From positions 806,001 to 870,000 of the forward strand of contig CAXXWF010000001.1 of the NCBI GenBank assembly GCA_963665865.2: DNA of 64,000 bases, written 5' to 3'. Under the pieces are notes generated by a model. That model saw nothing but the letters and a program-made list of their open reading frames with translations, was not told where the DNA came from and searched no databases. How positions within the stretch are numbered: position 1 is the stretch's first letter; each line of letters begins with the position of its first letter. Of the stretch, positions 34,381 through 42,170 are shown one piece after another. The translations under genes were made by a program, and so were the position numbers. The stretch comes from PHAA01 sp963665865. Its GTDB lineage: Bacteria > Bacillota > Syntrophomonadia > Syntrophomonadales > Syntrophomonadaceae.

Positions 34381-35130
34381 ATGAAAATTAGTATTGATCG
34401 TCAAGAAATAGATGTTAATCCGGGCGTGACAATTCTGGAAGCAGCTAGAAAAAACGGAATTGCAATACCCACCCTTTGCTATCATGAAGCATACGGCGGA
34501 CAGGGGATGTGCCGCATGTGCATGGTTGAAGTTAAAACCGGGTCGACCGCCCGGATGGTAGCAGCCTGCACATATCCGATATTTGCAGAAATAGAGGTCG
34601 AAACATCGACACCGGCTATCGATAAAATTCGCAAAAATATTGTAGCTCTTTTGTACCGGAGCTCACCCAGCAGTGTATTTATGGAAAAATTATACCGGGA
34701 ATATCATGGCGGAGAAATGGGAGAAGTCCGATTCTCCTCCGATCTGAATGACCGCTGCATCCTTTGCCGTTTATGTGTCAAAGCATGTGAAGAGCTTGGA
34801 ACCAGTTCTATATCAGCTATTTATAGGGGCACAGACAAGCGGATCAGTACGCCTTTTGATGAAGCCTCGGCTAGCTGTATAGGTTGTGCAGCCTGTGCGC
34901 AGATATGCCCCACCGGTGCCATTGATATATTCCAATCCGACACGGAGCGAATTATTTGGAACAAAACTTTTGAGCGGGTGAAATGTGAGCGCTGTGGTGT
35001 ACCCTTTGCTACCCGGGAACAGTTGGAATACATTGCATCTCGAACCGGCATAGAAGGCTATGAAGCCACGCTCTGTGAAGATTGCCGTAAGAAAAATATA
35101 GCGAGTCAAATTAGCCAGTTTACAGATTAG
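34381..35130 (+). CDS. HoxU/NuoG-N-terminal-like Fe-S subunit (bifurcating-complex gamma subunit)
   Basis: 249 residues. N-terminal [2Fe-2S] ferredoxin fold (CYHEAYGGQGMCRMCMVEV), then the two-cluster region DRCILCRLCVKACEELG and CIGCAACAQICPTGAI, and a C-terminal CERCG ... CEDCRKK pair that may bind zinc or another cluster. It lacks the catalytic NuoG/hydrogenase domain, as in HoxU. AGGAGG precedes the ATG and the gap to the NuoF-like gene is 12 bases. Last of the five-gene AOR complex set. Confidence 0.9.
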   Translation: MKISIDRQEIDVNPGVTILEAARKNGIAIPTLCYHEAYGGQGMCRMCMVEVKTGSTARMVAACTYPIFAEIEVETSTPAIDKIRKNIVALLYRSSPSSVFMEKLYREYHGGEMGEVRFSSDLNDRCILCRLCVKACEELGTSSISAIYRGTDKRISTPFDEASASCIGCAACAQICPTGAIDIFQSDTERIIWNKTFERVKCERCGVPFATREQLEYIASRTGIEGYEATLCEDCRKKNIASQISQFTD

Positions 35131-35236
35131 TAGCTGAAGTCATTCAAAAGCCTGGAAACTTCTTATATACCAGACAACATCAGGACTACAGATTTATTGC
35201 CCCATGGTCCAATGGGACGCGGGAGGTGAATGAAGC

Positions 35237-35554
35237 ATGATAAAAACTGAATCTCGTACCGAAAACTGCACTTCCTGCGTTCATTTTGGGTACTGTATGG
35301 TTTATTGGGGAGCAGAGTGCAAACGTCAGGGTGGTAAAAGGATACCACGGATGAAGCCTACTCCGGTCGACATAGCCGAGAATACAGGTCAACCTTGTAT
35401 AGAACCTGAGAAGGTTAGGGTGAACAAACCTGATATCCTGACGCTAGTCGGCAAAGAGACATTGGACAAGCCGAAAAATTCACGCAAGCCAGATATGTTA
35501 AAGAAAATTGTGGAGTTATTTGAACCGATCAGGACCAAGGTGGCCAATTGGTAG
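35237..35554 (+). CDS. Small cysteine-containing protein of unknown function
   Basis: 105 residues with ENCTSCVHFGYCMVYWGAECKRQGG near the N-terminus: four closely spaced cysteines that could bind zinc or an Fe-S cluster, plus one at about 55. The rest is basic and probably extended, with a C-terminal helix (MLKKIVELFEPIRTKV). GGGAGGTGAATGAAGC precedes the ATG. It follows the AOR operon by 106 bases; no family recognised. A role in AOR maturation is only a guess. Confidence 0.65.
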   Translation: MIKTESRTENCTSCVHFGYCMVYWGAECKRQGGKRIPRMKPTPVDIAENTGQPCIEPEKVRVNKPDILTLVGKETLDKPKNSRKPDMLKKIVELFEPIRTKVANW

Positions 35555-35590
35555 CTAGAATAGGGGTAAGTTGCGATTAGTGACTTGCCC

Positions 35591-35657
35591 AGACACAGGG
35601 GGACGGTTCTTGTGTGCTTTCCCGGGCAAAGCACACAAGAACCGTCCCCCTGTGTCT
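35591..35657. repeat. 30-bp-arm palindrome of the GGGGACGGTTCT family
   Basis: Arms 35591-35620 and 35628-35657 are perfectly complementary over 30 bases around CCCGGGC. The core GGGGGACGGTTCTTG is shared with the palindrome at 16586, and the outer CAGGGGGACGG with the one at 53814. It may terminate the AOR operon. Confidence 0.9.
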
Positions 35658-35859
35658 GCCAGCCTGATCCACACTTTTATTTAAACCCCAATAGGGTTGT
35701 ATTTACCAAAAAAAGGTATATAATGAGGTCAATAGATCAATTCTTGCAAACATTTCAATTCTTTCGAACATTCTATGCTTTTAAACAGTTCAATTCTTTC
35801 GAAAATTCTATTTATTTGAAATCTTAATCCGTTTAGACAAAAAACAACTATAACGATTA

Positions 35860-35908
35860 GAAAAAAATATAAATCCAGTCATGAGTTAATAATACGCATG
35901 ACTGGATT
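35860..35908 (-). terminator. Terminator of the DUF1097-like gene
   Basis: A perfect 12-bp stem AATCCAGTCATG / CATGACTGGATT (35872-35883 / 35897-35908). On the minus strand it is followed by TATATTTTTTTC, a good T tail, about 50 bases after the stop codon. Confidence 0.85.
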
Positions 35909-35958
35909 AGGTCAAATTTATGGATTTTGACAAAGGGTATGGCAACAGAAGCTTAGCT

Positions 35959-36411
35959 TTAGTTGGATTCAGATTCAGCTTTCGTGAATAATCCCGGAAT
36001 CCAAACCGATACCATACCAAGCAATACACCAATGATTAAAGGGATACCCGCTTTAAGGGGGTCACCTACTCCAAAGTAGACTGCAACCATTGCAAAGGCG
36101 GCAGGTGCAGTAGCTAACCACGAAATATTCATCATAAAAGTTAACAAAAAAGCCAGGACAACAACGAGAAGAGACAATATCAGCGTGTCACCTTTTAAAG
36201 CAGTATTGATCAGAACAGTTCCGTAACCAAGTGCCAGACCCACTAGTATAGGAGGTAAGGCTTTAACCAGAGCTTCCTTATTAGCCCCAGCGAAGAAGAA
36301 AATTGCCCAGCCAACGAAAGCGGGCCAAGTGAGTAGGCCGCATATGATGGACACATATGTCCATATTCCTGCCAGTATTCCTATGGATAAAGATATTGGT
36401 AAAAGTTGCAT
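35959..36411 (-). CDS. DUF1097-family integral membrane protein
   Basis: 150 residues from the ATG at 36411, behind a perfect AAGGAGG; the frame continues 34 codons further but without a ribosome site. Five hydrophobic helices, with LTWPAFVGWAIFFFAGANKEALVKALPPILVGLALGYG typical of DUF1097. Function unknown. Divergent from the Lin0512-aco operon and sharing its 600-base regulatory region, so it may be co-regulated, for example as a channel or transporter for the substrate. Confidence 0.8.
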   Translation of the reverse strand: MQLLPISLSIGILAGIWTYVSIICGLLTWPAFVGWAIFFFAGANKEALVKALPPILVGLALGYGTVLINTALKGDTLILSLLVVVLAFLLTFMMNISWLATAPAAFAMVAVYFGVGDPLKAGIPLIIGVLLGMVSVWIPGLFTKAESESN

Positions 36412-36665
36412 ATGTTCCTCCTTATAAATTAATATGGATATCTCCTCAACAATAAATAGACTTGATTCATTTCTATGTGCTTTCCTCCCTTCGTGAACTT
36501 CGACTAATGACACTAATATGCAAGGTTAATGCCAAATAATATTAGAAGACTGCACCAGAGACAGCGATACACTTAAAATCAAGTTAGCATTGCCACATTA
36601 TTGATGAAAGTCGTATTATTGGCGGCTAATAAATATTACAGTGCTGGAAGATCTAAGCACTCGAG

Positions 36666-36718
36666 TGTAACAAGGGTGTTACATTAAAAGTTAATGGCAC
36701 TGTTACATTGCTGTTACA
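36666..36718 (+). promoter_or_regulatory. Upstream activator sites for the Lin0512-aco operon
   Basis: Perfect inverted repeat TGTAACA-AGGG-TGTTACA (36666-36683) followed by two direct half-sites TGTTACA at 36701 and 36712. Same half-site and spacing as before the AOR operon. They lie about 210-260 bases upstream of the -24 element, a usual enhancer distance. Confidence 0.78.
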
Positions 36719-36929
36719 TTGCTGAACGATTTAGTTATAAGAATATGAGCAGGTTACTTCTCCGTTGTGTATTTATTCATGTACCTAATTCATTTAAATA
36801 CATGTTTTCGCATTGATTCTGCTCATTTGAAACCAAATTATCGGCCTTTATCGAATATTTTAAATTTGTACCGAAAATATCGCTTGTTTTTAGCAATGTA
36901 CTTAAATAAATGCTTCCTGACCCAAAAAG

Positions 36930-36946
36930 TTGGCACAATAATTGCT
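36930..36946 (+). promoter_or_regulatory. Sigma-54 promoter of the Lin0512-aco operon
   Basis: TTGGCACAATAATTGCT is a perfect -24/-12 element (GG 36932-36933, GC 36944-36945). It differs from the AOR promoter at 29405 by a single base over 17. Transcript start expected near 36957, 70 bases before the first gene. Confidence 0.93.
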
Positions 36947-37026
36947 CTATTAATTGGCAAGTATATTTCAAATCGAATATGTTTCATTGGTATGTTAATA
37001 CTATTTTTAGGAAGGAGGTTAAAAGG

Positions 37027-37392
37027 TTGAACTTGCAACGTTTTATTGTTGAAATCGGGACCGGAGCAGACCTGCACGGTGGAGATGTAACTAAAGCCGC
37101 GCAGAGGGCTATTAAAGATGCTGTGTCACACAGTTGTTTGGCTGGTTTGATTGATATTATGGGACTCAAGGATCCCAATGAGATGCATATTCACGTAAAG
37201 ATAGCCTGTCCATATCCAGAAAAATTAGACCATGTTGAAGTTCTGAAGTCCGTACCTTTTGGATCGACTCAACTAGAGGCAGTGCCGGGTGGATTGTCGG
37301 TGCGAGGGTTGGACTTACCGGCTCTGGGGGAGGGAGATACCATTGTGGTTGCTTTAGCAGCGCTGACAGTATTTGTTGATACGGATAAATAA
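37027..37392 (+). CDS. Lin0512-family conserved protein
   Basis: 121 residues from the TTG at 37027, following AAGGAGG at good spacing; a longer frame runs through the sigma-54 promoter and is not coding. The N-terminus RFIVEIGTGADLHGGDVTKAAQRAIKDAVSHSCLAGL is typical of the Lin0512 family, a small conserved alpha/beta protein of unknown function. First gene behind the sigma-54 promoter and 334 bases ahead of the acetoin-dehydrogenase-like genes. Confidence 0.85.
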   Translation: MNLQRFIVEIGTGADLHGGDVTKAAQRAIKDAVSHSCLAGLIDIMGLKDPNEMHIHVKIACPYPEKLDHVEVLKSVPFGSTQLEAVPGGLSVRGLDLPALGEGDTIVVALAALTVFVDTDK

Positions 37393-37726
37393 CCGCCGGC
37401 AGCCGCTCGGTATCTCGGAACCCAGCCGTCAAAATCATATACAAATGAGCGAGTACCCTGTTAACCCTAATTCTATATCTTCTCATCGGTCAAATTTCTG
37501 TCTGACTGCGTTGTCGTCAATCACAATACATCCAGTATTGCTCAATCCTCCGCCTTGTCATACATGAATTTTACTCGATGAATAAAATACACAATTAGGG
37601 TTGACAGGGTACAAGAAAGGGGGACAGGTCAATACTCCTTTGGTCAAAAATTACTTCTTTCCCAATTGTTTAAGAAATTGACTGACAAATGGTAAATCAC
37701 CCCAATAAGAGAAGGAGGGAACTTGA
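37393..37726. other. 334-base gap with a large imperfect palindrome
   Basis: It contains the inverted repeat 37451-37612 and, after it, GGGGGACAGGTC (37619-37630), a fragment of the GGGGACGG repeat family. No gene or second promoter was recognised. GAAGGAGG at 37711-37718 serves the E1 alpha gene. Confidence 0.6.
37451..37612. repeat. 162-bp inverted-repeat element (MITE-like)
   Basis: The ends GTACCCTGTTAACCCTAATT (37451-37470) and AATTAGGGTTGACAGGGTAC (37593-37612) are complementary over 20 bases with one mismatch. Inner sequences continue to pair (TCATCGGTCAAATTTC against GAATTTTACTCGATGA), and CAATAC-ATCCA-GTATTG sits at the centre. There is no transposase. It could be a non-autonomous mobile element or a very long hairpin between the first gene and the aco genes. 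Confidence 0.7.
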
Positions 37727-38689
37727 ATGGATCTCAAAAAAGAACAATTACTAGACATGTACAAGAAGATGGTTACTATCAGAGCTTTCGAGTTAAAGGC
37801 AGTTGACTTATTCGCCGCCGGACTGATACCCGGTTTTGTTCACCTATATCTGGGTGAGGAGGCTATTGCTACCGGTGTATGTGCCAACCTAGAAACTAAG
37901 GACTATATCGCCAGTACCCATCGGGGACATGGTCATTTGATCGCCAAGGGCGGCGATACAAAAATAATGATGGCCGAATTATTTGGCAGAACTACTGGAT
38001 ATTGTAAAGGCAAAGGCGGATCAATGCATATAGCCGATACTGATCTGGGAATCTTGGGAGCCAACGGAATAGTGGGAGCTGGTATGCCGCTTGCTACCGG
38101 TGCGGCATTTGCCTGTAAATATAAACACAATGATGCAGTCGCGATTGCCTTCTTCGGTGATGGTGCTTCTGACCGTGCTACCTTCCATGAATCTCTAAAC
38201 CTGGCTTCCACTTGGAAGCTGCCCATAGTTTTTCTCTGTGAGAATAATGGCTGGGCTATTTCCAACTCCCAGGAAAACCATCAGAATATTACCGACATTT
38301 CTGACCGGGCCAGCGGATATGGTATCCCTGGTGTCTCTGTAGACGGCAATGATGTTGTGGCAGTATATGAAGCGGCCGGTGCTGCTATTGACCGGGCCAG
38401 AAAAGGCGATGGTCCGACTTTAGTTGAATGCAAGAGTTGGAGATGGCGGGGCCATTTCGAGGGTGATCCGGGAGCTTATAAAGATCCCAAGGACCAGGCC
38501 GACTGGATAGCGAAAGACCCGATTCCGAGATTGGAAAAAAATCTGCTCAAACTGAAATATGCCTCTCAGGCTGAACTGGATACTATCAAGGCGGCTGCCC
38601 AAGCTGAAATCGAAGCTGCGGTTAAATTTGCTGAAGCCAGCCCCCAGCCGGATCCCTCGGAACTTCTTACTGATGTTTATGCAGATTAA
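37727..38689 (+). CDS. acoA: Thiamine-diphosphate E1 alpha subunit of acetoin dehydrogenase-type complex
   Basis: 320 residues. Decarboxylase/lyase subunit that, with the beta subunit, cleaves acetoin (or a 2-oxo acid) and transfers the acyl group to lipoyl-E2. The ThDP motif is GDGASDRATFHESLNLASTWKLPIVFLCENNGWAIS near 150; the phosphorylation-loop region reads ASTHRGHGHLIAKGGD near 70. Length and the neighbouring AcoX homologue favour acetoin dehydrogenase over pyruvate dehydrogenase. GAAGGAGGG precedes the ATG. Confidence 0.9.
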   Translation: MDLKKEQLLDMYKKMVTIRAFELKAVDLFAAGLIPGFVHLYLGEEAIATGVCANLETKDYIASTHRGHGHLIAKGGDTKIMMAELFGRTTGYCKGKGGSMHIADTDLGILGANGIVGAGMPLATGAAFACKYKHNDAVAIAFFGDGASDRATFHESLNLASTWKLPIVFLCENNGWAISNSQENHQNITDISDRASGYGIPGVSVDGNDVVAVYEAAGAAIDRARKGDGPTLVECKSWRWRGHFEGDPGAYKDPKDQADWIAKDPIPRLEKNLLKLKYASQAELDTIKAAAQAEIEAAVKFAEASPQPDPSELLTDVYAD

Positions 38690-38710
38690 ATTAAGGAAGG
38701 GTGAAAAATA

Positions 38711-39682
38711 ATGAAACAAATGACTTATATGGAAGCCGTTAGAGATGGCATGCGGGTAGAAATGCACAAAGACCCCAACGTCTATTTGCAGGGTGAGGAT
38801 GTTGCTCAGTTTGGCGGCTGCTTCGGAGTAACAGCAGGATTATATGACGAATTTGGACCTACTAGGGTTATGAATACTCCCATTAGTGAAGCGGTTATTA
38901 TTGGTTCGGCAGTAGGTGCTGCTCTGGCCGGGTTAAGACCGATTGCCGAGATTATGTTTGTTGACTTTATGGGTTGCTGTATGGACGAACTTTTCAACCA
39001 GGCAGCCAAATTGAGATATATGAATGGCGGCAAGTGTCAAGTTCCCATTGTAGTACGTACACCCTGCGGAGCCGGATTGGGGGCAGCAGCCCAGCACTCC
39101 CAGTGTGTAGAATCCTGGTTTACCCATATACCTGGGGTCAAAACCGTTATGCCATCTACCCCTGCTGATGCCAAGGGCTTGATGATAGCTGCCATCCGGG
39201 ATAATAATCCGGTAATGTATATTGAGCATAAACAACTGTTAGGTGTGCCCGGAGATGTACCGGAAGGCGAATATGTTGTACCGCTGGGCAAAGCGGATAT
39301 CAAACGTGAAGGCTCCGATATTACTATTGTAGCTTGGTCATGGATGATTCAGAAAGCCCTGGCTGCTGCCGAGGAATTAGCGGCCAAAGGCATTAACGTA
39401 GAAGTTCTGGACCCCCGCACCCTGGTGCCTTTTGATAAAGATGCGCTCTTGAAATCAGTGGCTAAAACCGGTAAATTACTTATCGTTCATGAAGAGGTAA
39501 AAACCAGTGGCTTCGGTGGTGAAATTGCTGCGATGGTTTGTGAAGAGGGTTTCGATTATCTGGATGCTCCCATTAAGAGAGTAACAGCCCCCGATACACC
39601 TATTCCTTTCAATCCTATACTCGAAGGCGAGTTTATACCGAGTGTAGAAAAGATTATTAAAGGCGTAGAGTCAATGTTCTAA
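38711..39682 (+). CDS. acoB: E1 beta subunit of acetoin dehydrogenase-type complex
   Basis: 323 residues, transketolase-like pyrimidine-binding and C-terminal domains. MTYMEAVRDGMRVEMHKDPNVYLQGEDVAQFGGCFGVTAGL, GAALAGLRPIAEIMFVDFMGCCMDELFNQAAKLRYM and VEVLDPRTLVPFDKDALL are typical of AcoB/PdhB. Gap to acoA-like gene 21 bases with AAGGAAGGGTG. Confidence 0.92.
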   Translation: MKQMTYMEAVRDGMRVEMHKDPNVYLQGEDVAQFGGCFGVTAGLYDEFGPTRVMNTPISEAVIIGSAVGAALAGLRPIAEIMFVDFMGCCMDELFNQAAKLRYMNGGKCQVPIVVRTPCGAGLGAAAQHSQCVESWFTHIPGVKTVMPSTPADAKGLMIAAIRDNNPVMYIEHKQLLGVPGDVPEGEYVVPLGKADIKREGSDITIVAWSWMIQKALAAAEELAAKGINVEVLDPRTLVPFDKDALLKSVAKTGKLLIVHEEVKTSGFGGEIAAMVCEEGFDYLDAPIKRVTAPDTPIPFNPILEGEFIPSVEKIIKGVESMF

Positions 39683-39932
39683 GTTTAAGTCTAGGGTGGA
39701 CAGGGCTTAGTCCCATCCACCCCAGACCGTCAAAAAAGCCGAATAGCTTTGTTGTTAAAGAAATCCCGTTCAATCAACGTACTCTATACGGGGACGCGAC
39801 CTTACTGCGAAGCAGAAGGTCCGTCGCCATACCTTGAATACGTCTCAATCACGTGATTCCTTTAACGCCTCGCTCTTCAACTTTTTTGTTCGGTCTGCCT
39901 TATAAATTATTTTCCCGGAGGGAGGAAGCAGC
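39683..39932. other. 250-base intercistronic gap with hairpins
   Basis: Two hairpins: GTCTAGGGTGGA ... TCCACCCCAGAC (39690-39727) and ACCTTACTGC-GAA-GCAGAAGGT (39798-39820) inside a larger GC-rich structure. No T tail and no open frame of note. The gap separates acoB-like and acoX-like genes that are normally adjacent, so an inserted repeat is possible. Confidence 0.5.
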
Positions 39933-40964
39933 ATGGCTTCAGTGGGAATCATCGCTAATCCAGCTTCTGGCAAAGATATCCGGCGCCTGGTGGCTTATGG
40001 TATTTGCTTTGACAATCAGGAAAAGATTAATATTGTCAAGCGCTGTTTACTGGCATTAGCTGCCACGGGAGTGGAGCGGGTAATGTATATGCCAGATTAT
40101 TACGGTATTGTTCCCCGAGCGATAGAGGGATTAGCGAAAAGTCATCAGTTACCGATGGATATAGTTGAAGCTGATATGGAAATGACCGCAACTCAAGTGG
40201 ACTCCGCCAACGCTGCCCTGCATATGAAGCAGGCTGGCATAAACTGCATTATCACCTTAGGTGGAGATGGAACTAACCGCATGGTGGCTAAAAATTGCGG
40301 TGACATTCCGTTGGTTCCGATTTCCACAGGCACCAACAATGTTTTCCCCCAAATGATTGAGGGTACCATTGCCGGCTTGGCGGCAGGAGTCGTGGCCCGC
40401 GGTTTGGCTGATTTCCCGGCTGTACACCCGACCAAAAAACTAGTAATTATAAAAAACGGAACACCGATTGATATCGCTCTGATAGATGCGGTAGTACTAA
40501 AGGATATTTTTATTGGGTCGCGTGCTATATGGGATGAAGAACGCATCCGGCAAGTGATAGTCACCCGAGGAGAACCTGATAACATTGGAATATCTTCCAT
40601 AGCTGGCAATCTGCAGCCGATTGGCATAACAGAGGAAAAGGGTATGGTTATTGATATCGGCCCTGGCAAAACCAGTCTAATAGTACCGATTGCTCCTGGT
40701 TTAATCAGGCCGATTGCGGTCTCCGATTTTAGGATTTTGGATATCGGAGGCGAAGTAAAAATTAAAAATGGTCCCTTTGTAATAGCCCTGGACGGGGAAA
40801 GAGAAGTCGAGGTAGGGGAAGGTGAGGAAGTCTCAATTAAACTTACCTTTGACGGACCTCGGGTGGTAGATGCAAGGCTGGCCTTACGGCAAGCAGTAGC
40901 CAAGGGTTATTCGCAAGGCGAACAAGCACTGAAAAATCTACGCTGGTTAAAGGAGGAAAACTAA
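39933..40964 (+). CDS. acoX: AcoX-like ATP-NAD-kinase-fold protein
   Basis: 343 residues with the NAD-kinase/diacylglycerol-kinase fold: GIIANPASGKDIRRLVAYG at the N-terminus and the nucleotide motif LGGDGTNRMVAK near 110, STGTNNVFPQ near 131. AcoX is encoded in acetoin-dehydrogenase operons of many bacteria; its biochemical role is not settled. It ends one base before the E2 gene. Confidence 0.88.
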   Translation: MASVGIIANPASGKDIRRLVAYGICFDNQEKINIVKRCLLALAATGVERVMYMPDYYGIVPRAIEGLAKSHQLPMDIVEADMEMTATQVDSANAALHMKQAGINCIITLGGDGTNRMVAKNCGDIPLVPISTGTNNVFPQMIEGTIAGLAAGVVARGLADFPAVHPTKKLVIIKNGTPIDIALIDAVVLKDIFIGSRAIWDEERIRQVIVTRGEPDNIGISSIAGNLQPIGITEEKGMVIDIGPGKTSLIVPIAPGLIRPIAVSDFRILDIGGEVKIKNGPFVIALDGEREVEVGEGEEVSIKLTFDGPRVVDARLALRQAVAKGYSQGEQALKNLRWLKEEN

Positions 40965-42125
40965 ATGGCAACACCAATTATAATGCCCAAACTGGGTCTG
41001 TCCATGAAGACAGGAACTTTGGGCAAGTGGCTTAAAAAAGAAGGCGACAATATTAAAAAAGGGGAAGCCTTAGTCGAGGTAATGACCGATAAGATTACCA
41101 ATAAGGTTGAGTCTCCGGCAGACGGAATACTATTAAAGATTATTGCGGTTAAAGGGAACAAACTACCCGTAGGTGGATTGATGGGCGTACTAGGCGAAGC
41201 GGGCGAGGACATCTCCGCGATCCTGGCGGCAGGACCTGCAACTTCGGCAGATGCGGCACCGGCAGCGGCAGCGGCTCCGGGCGGCAGGGTCAAGATTTCC
41301 CCGGCAGCCCGGAAACTGGCTGAGGATAACGGGGTTGATTATACCCGTATCAGCGGCACTGGCCCCGAGGGCCGGATAACCCGTGAGGATATTGAAAAGG
41401 CCATTGAAGAAGGGGTAGGCTCTGCTGACGAGCGACCCACTATAAAGGTTCAACCTTACGAAGGCATGAGAAAGGCTATTGGTGAGAATATGCTGGCTAG
41501 CTGGAGCAGCAATGCCAAAGTAACCCATCATGTAAGTGTGGATATGTCAGGAATACTGGCTCTGCGAGCAACCATTAACGAGGGTGCGAAAGATAGAGAC
41601 AAAATTTCAGTTACCGCCCTGCTGACTAAAGCAGTAGCCAGAGCCATTGAAATTAATCCTATCGTCAATATAACTTTGGATGGTGACGAAGTAAAAACCC
41701 TCCAGGACATAAATATAGGGATGGCAGTCGCTGTTCCTGACGGACTGATTGTGCCGGTGGTCAGAAATGCAAATGGAAAAAAATTGGCGCAGGTTAACAC
41801 GGAAATTAATGATTTAGCCAAACGCGGCCGCCGAAATAAGCTGGATCCGGATGAAATGAGCGGTGCCACCTTTACCATCACCAATCTGGGAGGTTATGGT
41901 TCAGTTGACTGGTTTACACCTATTATCAATCCACCTGAATCAGCCATTTTGGGAATAGGCAGAACGATAGCTAAACCGGTGGTTGTTAATGGTGAGGTTG
42001 TGGTCCGGCCTATGATGGGACTCTCGTTATCTTTCGATCATCGCATCATCGATGGTGCACCGGCTGCTGAATGGCTGGCGGTGTTAATTCAATTAATTGA
42101 AAATCCTCAGAAGATTTTTATTTAA
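40965..42125 (+). CDS. acoC: Dihydrolipoamide acyltransferase E2 of acetoin dehydrogenase-type complex
   Basis: 386 residues: one N-terminal lipoyl domain with the lipoylation lysine in EVMTDKITNKVES near 45, an Ala/Pro-rich linker (about 88-108), a peripheral E3-binding domain (KISPAARKLAEDNGVDYTRISGTGPEGRITREDIEKAI), and the acyltransferase core with SFDHRIIDGAPAAEWL near the C-terminus (His and Asp catalytic). Receives the acetyl group from E1 and gives it to CoA. No E3 (dihydrolipoamide dehydrogenase) gene occurs anywhere in the window. Confidence 0.94.
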   Translation: MATPIIMPKLGLSMKTGTLGKWLKKEGDNIKKGEALVEVMTDKITNKVESPADGILLKIIAVKGNKLPVGGLMGVLGEAGEDISAILAAGPATSADAAPAAAAAPGGRVKISPAARKLAEDNGVDYTRISGTGPEGRITREDIEKAIEEGVGSADERPTIKVQPYEGMRKAIGENMLASWSSNAKVTHHVSVDMSGILALRATINEGAKDRDKISVTALLTKAVARAIEINPIVNITLDGDEVKTLQDINIGMAVAVPDGLIVPVVRNANGKKLAQVNTEINDLAKRGRRNKLDPDEMSGATFTITNLGGYGSVDWFTPIINPPESAILGIGRTIAKPVVVNGEVVVRPMMGLSLSFDHRIIDGAPAAEWLAVLIQLIENPQKIFI

Positions 42126-42170
42126 TCAATTCAAATAGGATTTCATCCGAATTATAAGGAGGAATAAAAA

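Larger units (their letters stand above)
35555..35958. other. Intergenic region with palindromic repeat, direct repeats and minus-strand terminator
   Basis: It contains the perfect palindrome 35591-35657, a promoter-like TTGTAT-N16-TATAAT ending at 35723, and a 21-bp direct repeat CAATTCTTTCGAA(C/A)ATTCTAT at 35757-35777 and 35791-35811. A minus-strand terminator at 35860-35908 follows. A 34-codon frame starting inside the -10 box has no ribosome site and is not called a gene. Confidence 0.6.
36412..37026. other. 615-base divergent regulatory region of the aco-like operon
   Basis: No gene. It holds the activator palindrome and half sites (36666-36718) and the sigma-54 promoter (36930-36946). 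The part 36946-37026 is a short leader ending in AAGGAGG. The AT-rich stretch 36740-36920 between enhancer and promoter is suited to DNA bending by IHF/HU, but no specific site is proven. Confidence 0.7.

Noticed and set aside
35723..35827. 34-codon open frame MRSIDQFLQTF...
   Set aside because: The ATG overlaps a TATAAT box and has no ribosome site. The frame covers an AT-rich direct repeat.
37451..37612. Insertion sequence
   Set aside because: Inverted ends are present but there is no transposase frame and the element is only 162 bases long.
40193..40903. 236-codon minus-strand open frame
   Set aside because: Antisense to the acoX-like gene; low-complexity Ser/Ile/Pro composition typical of a shadow frame.
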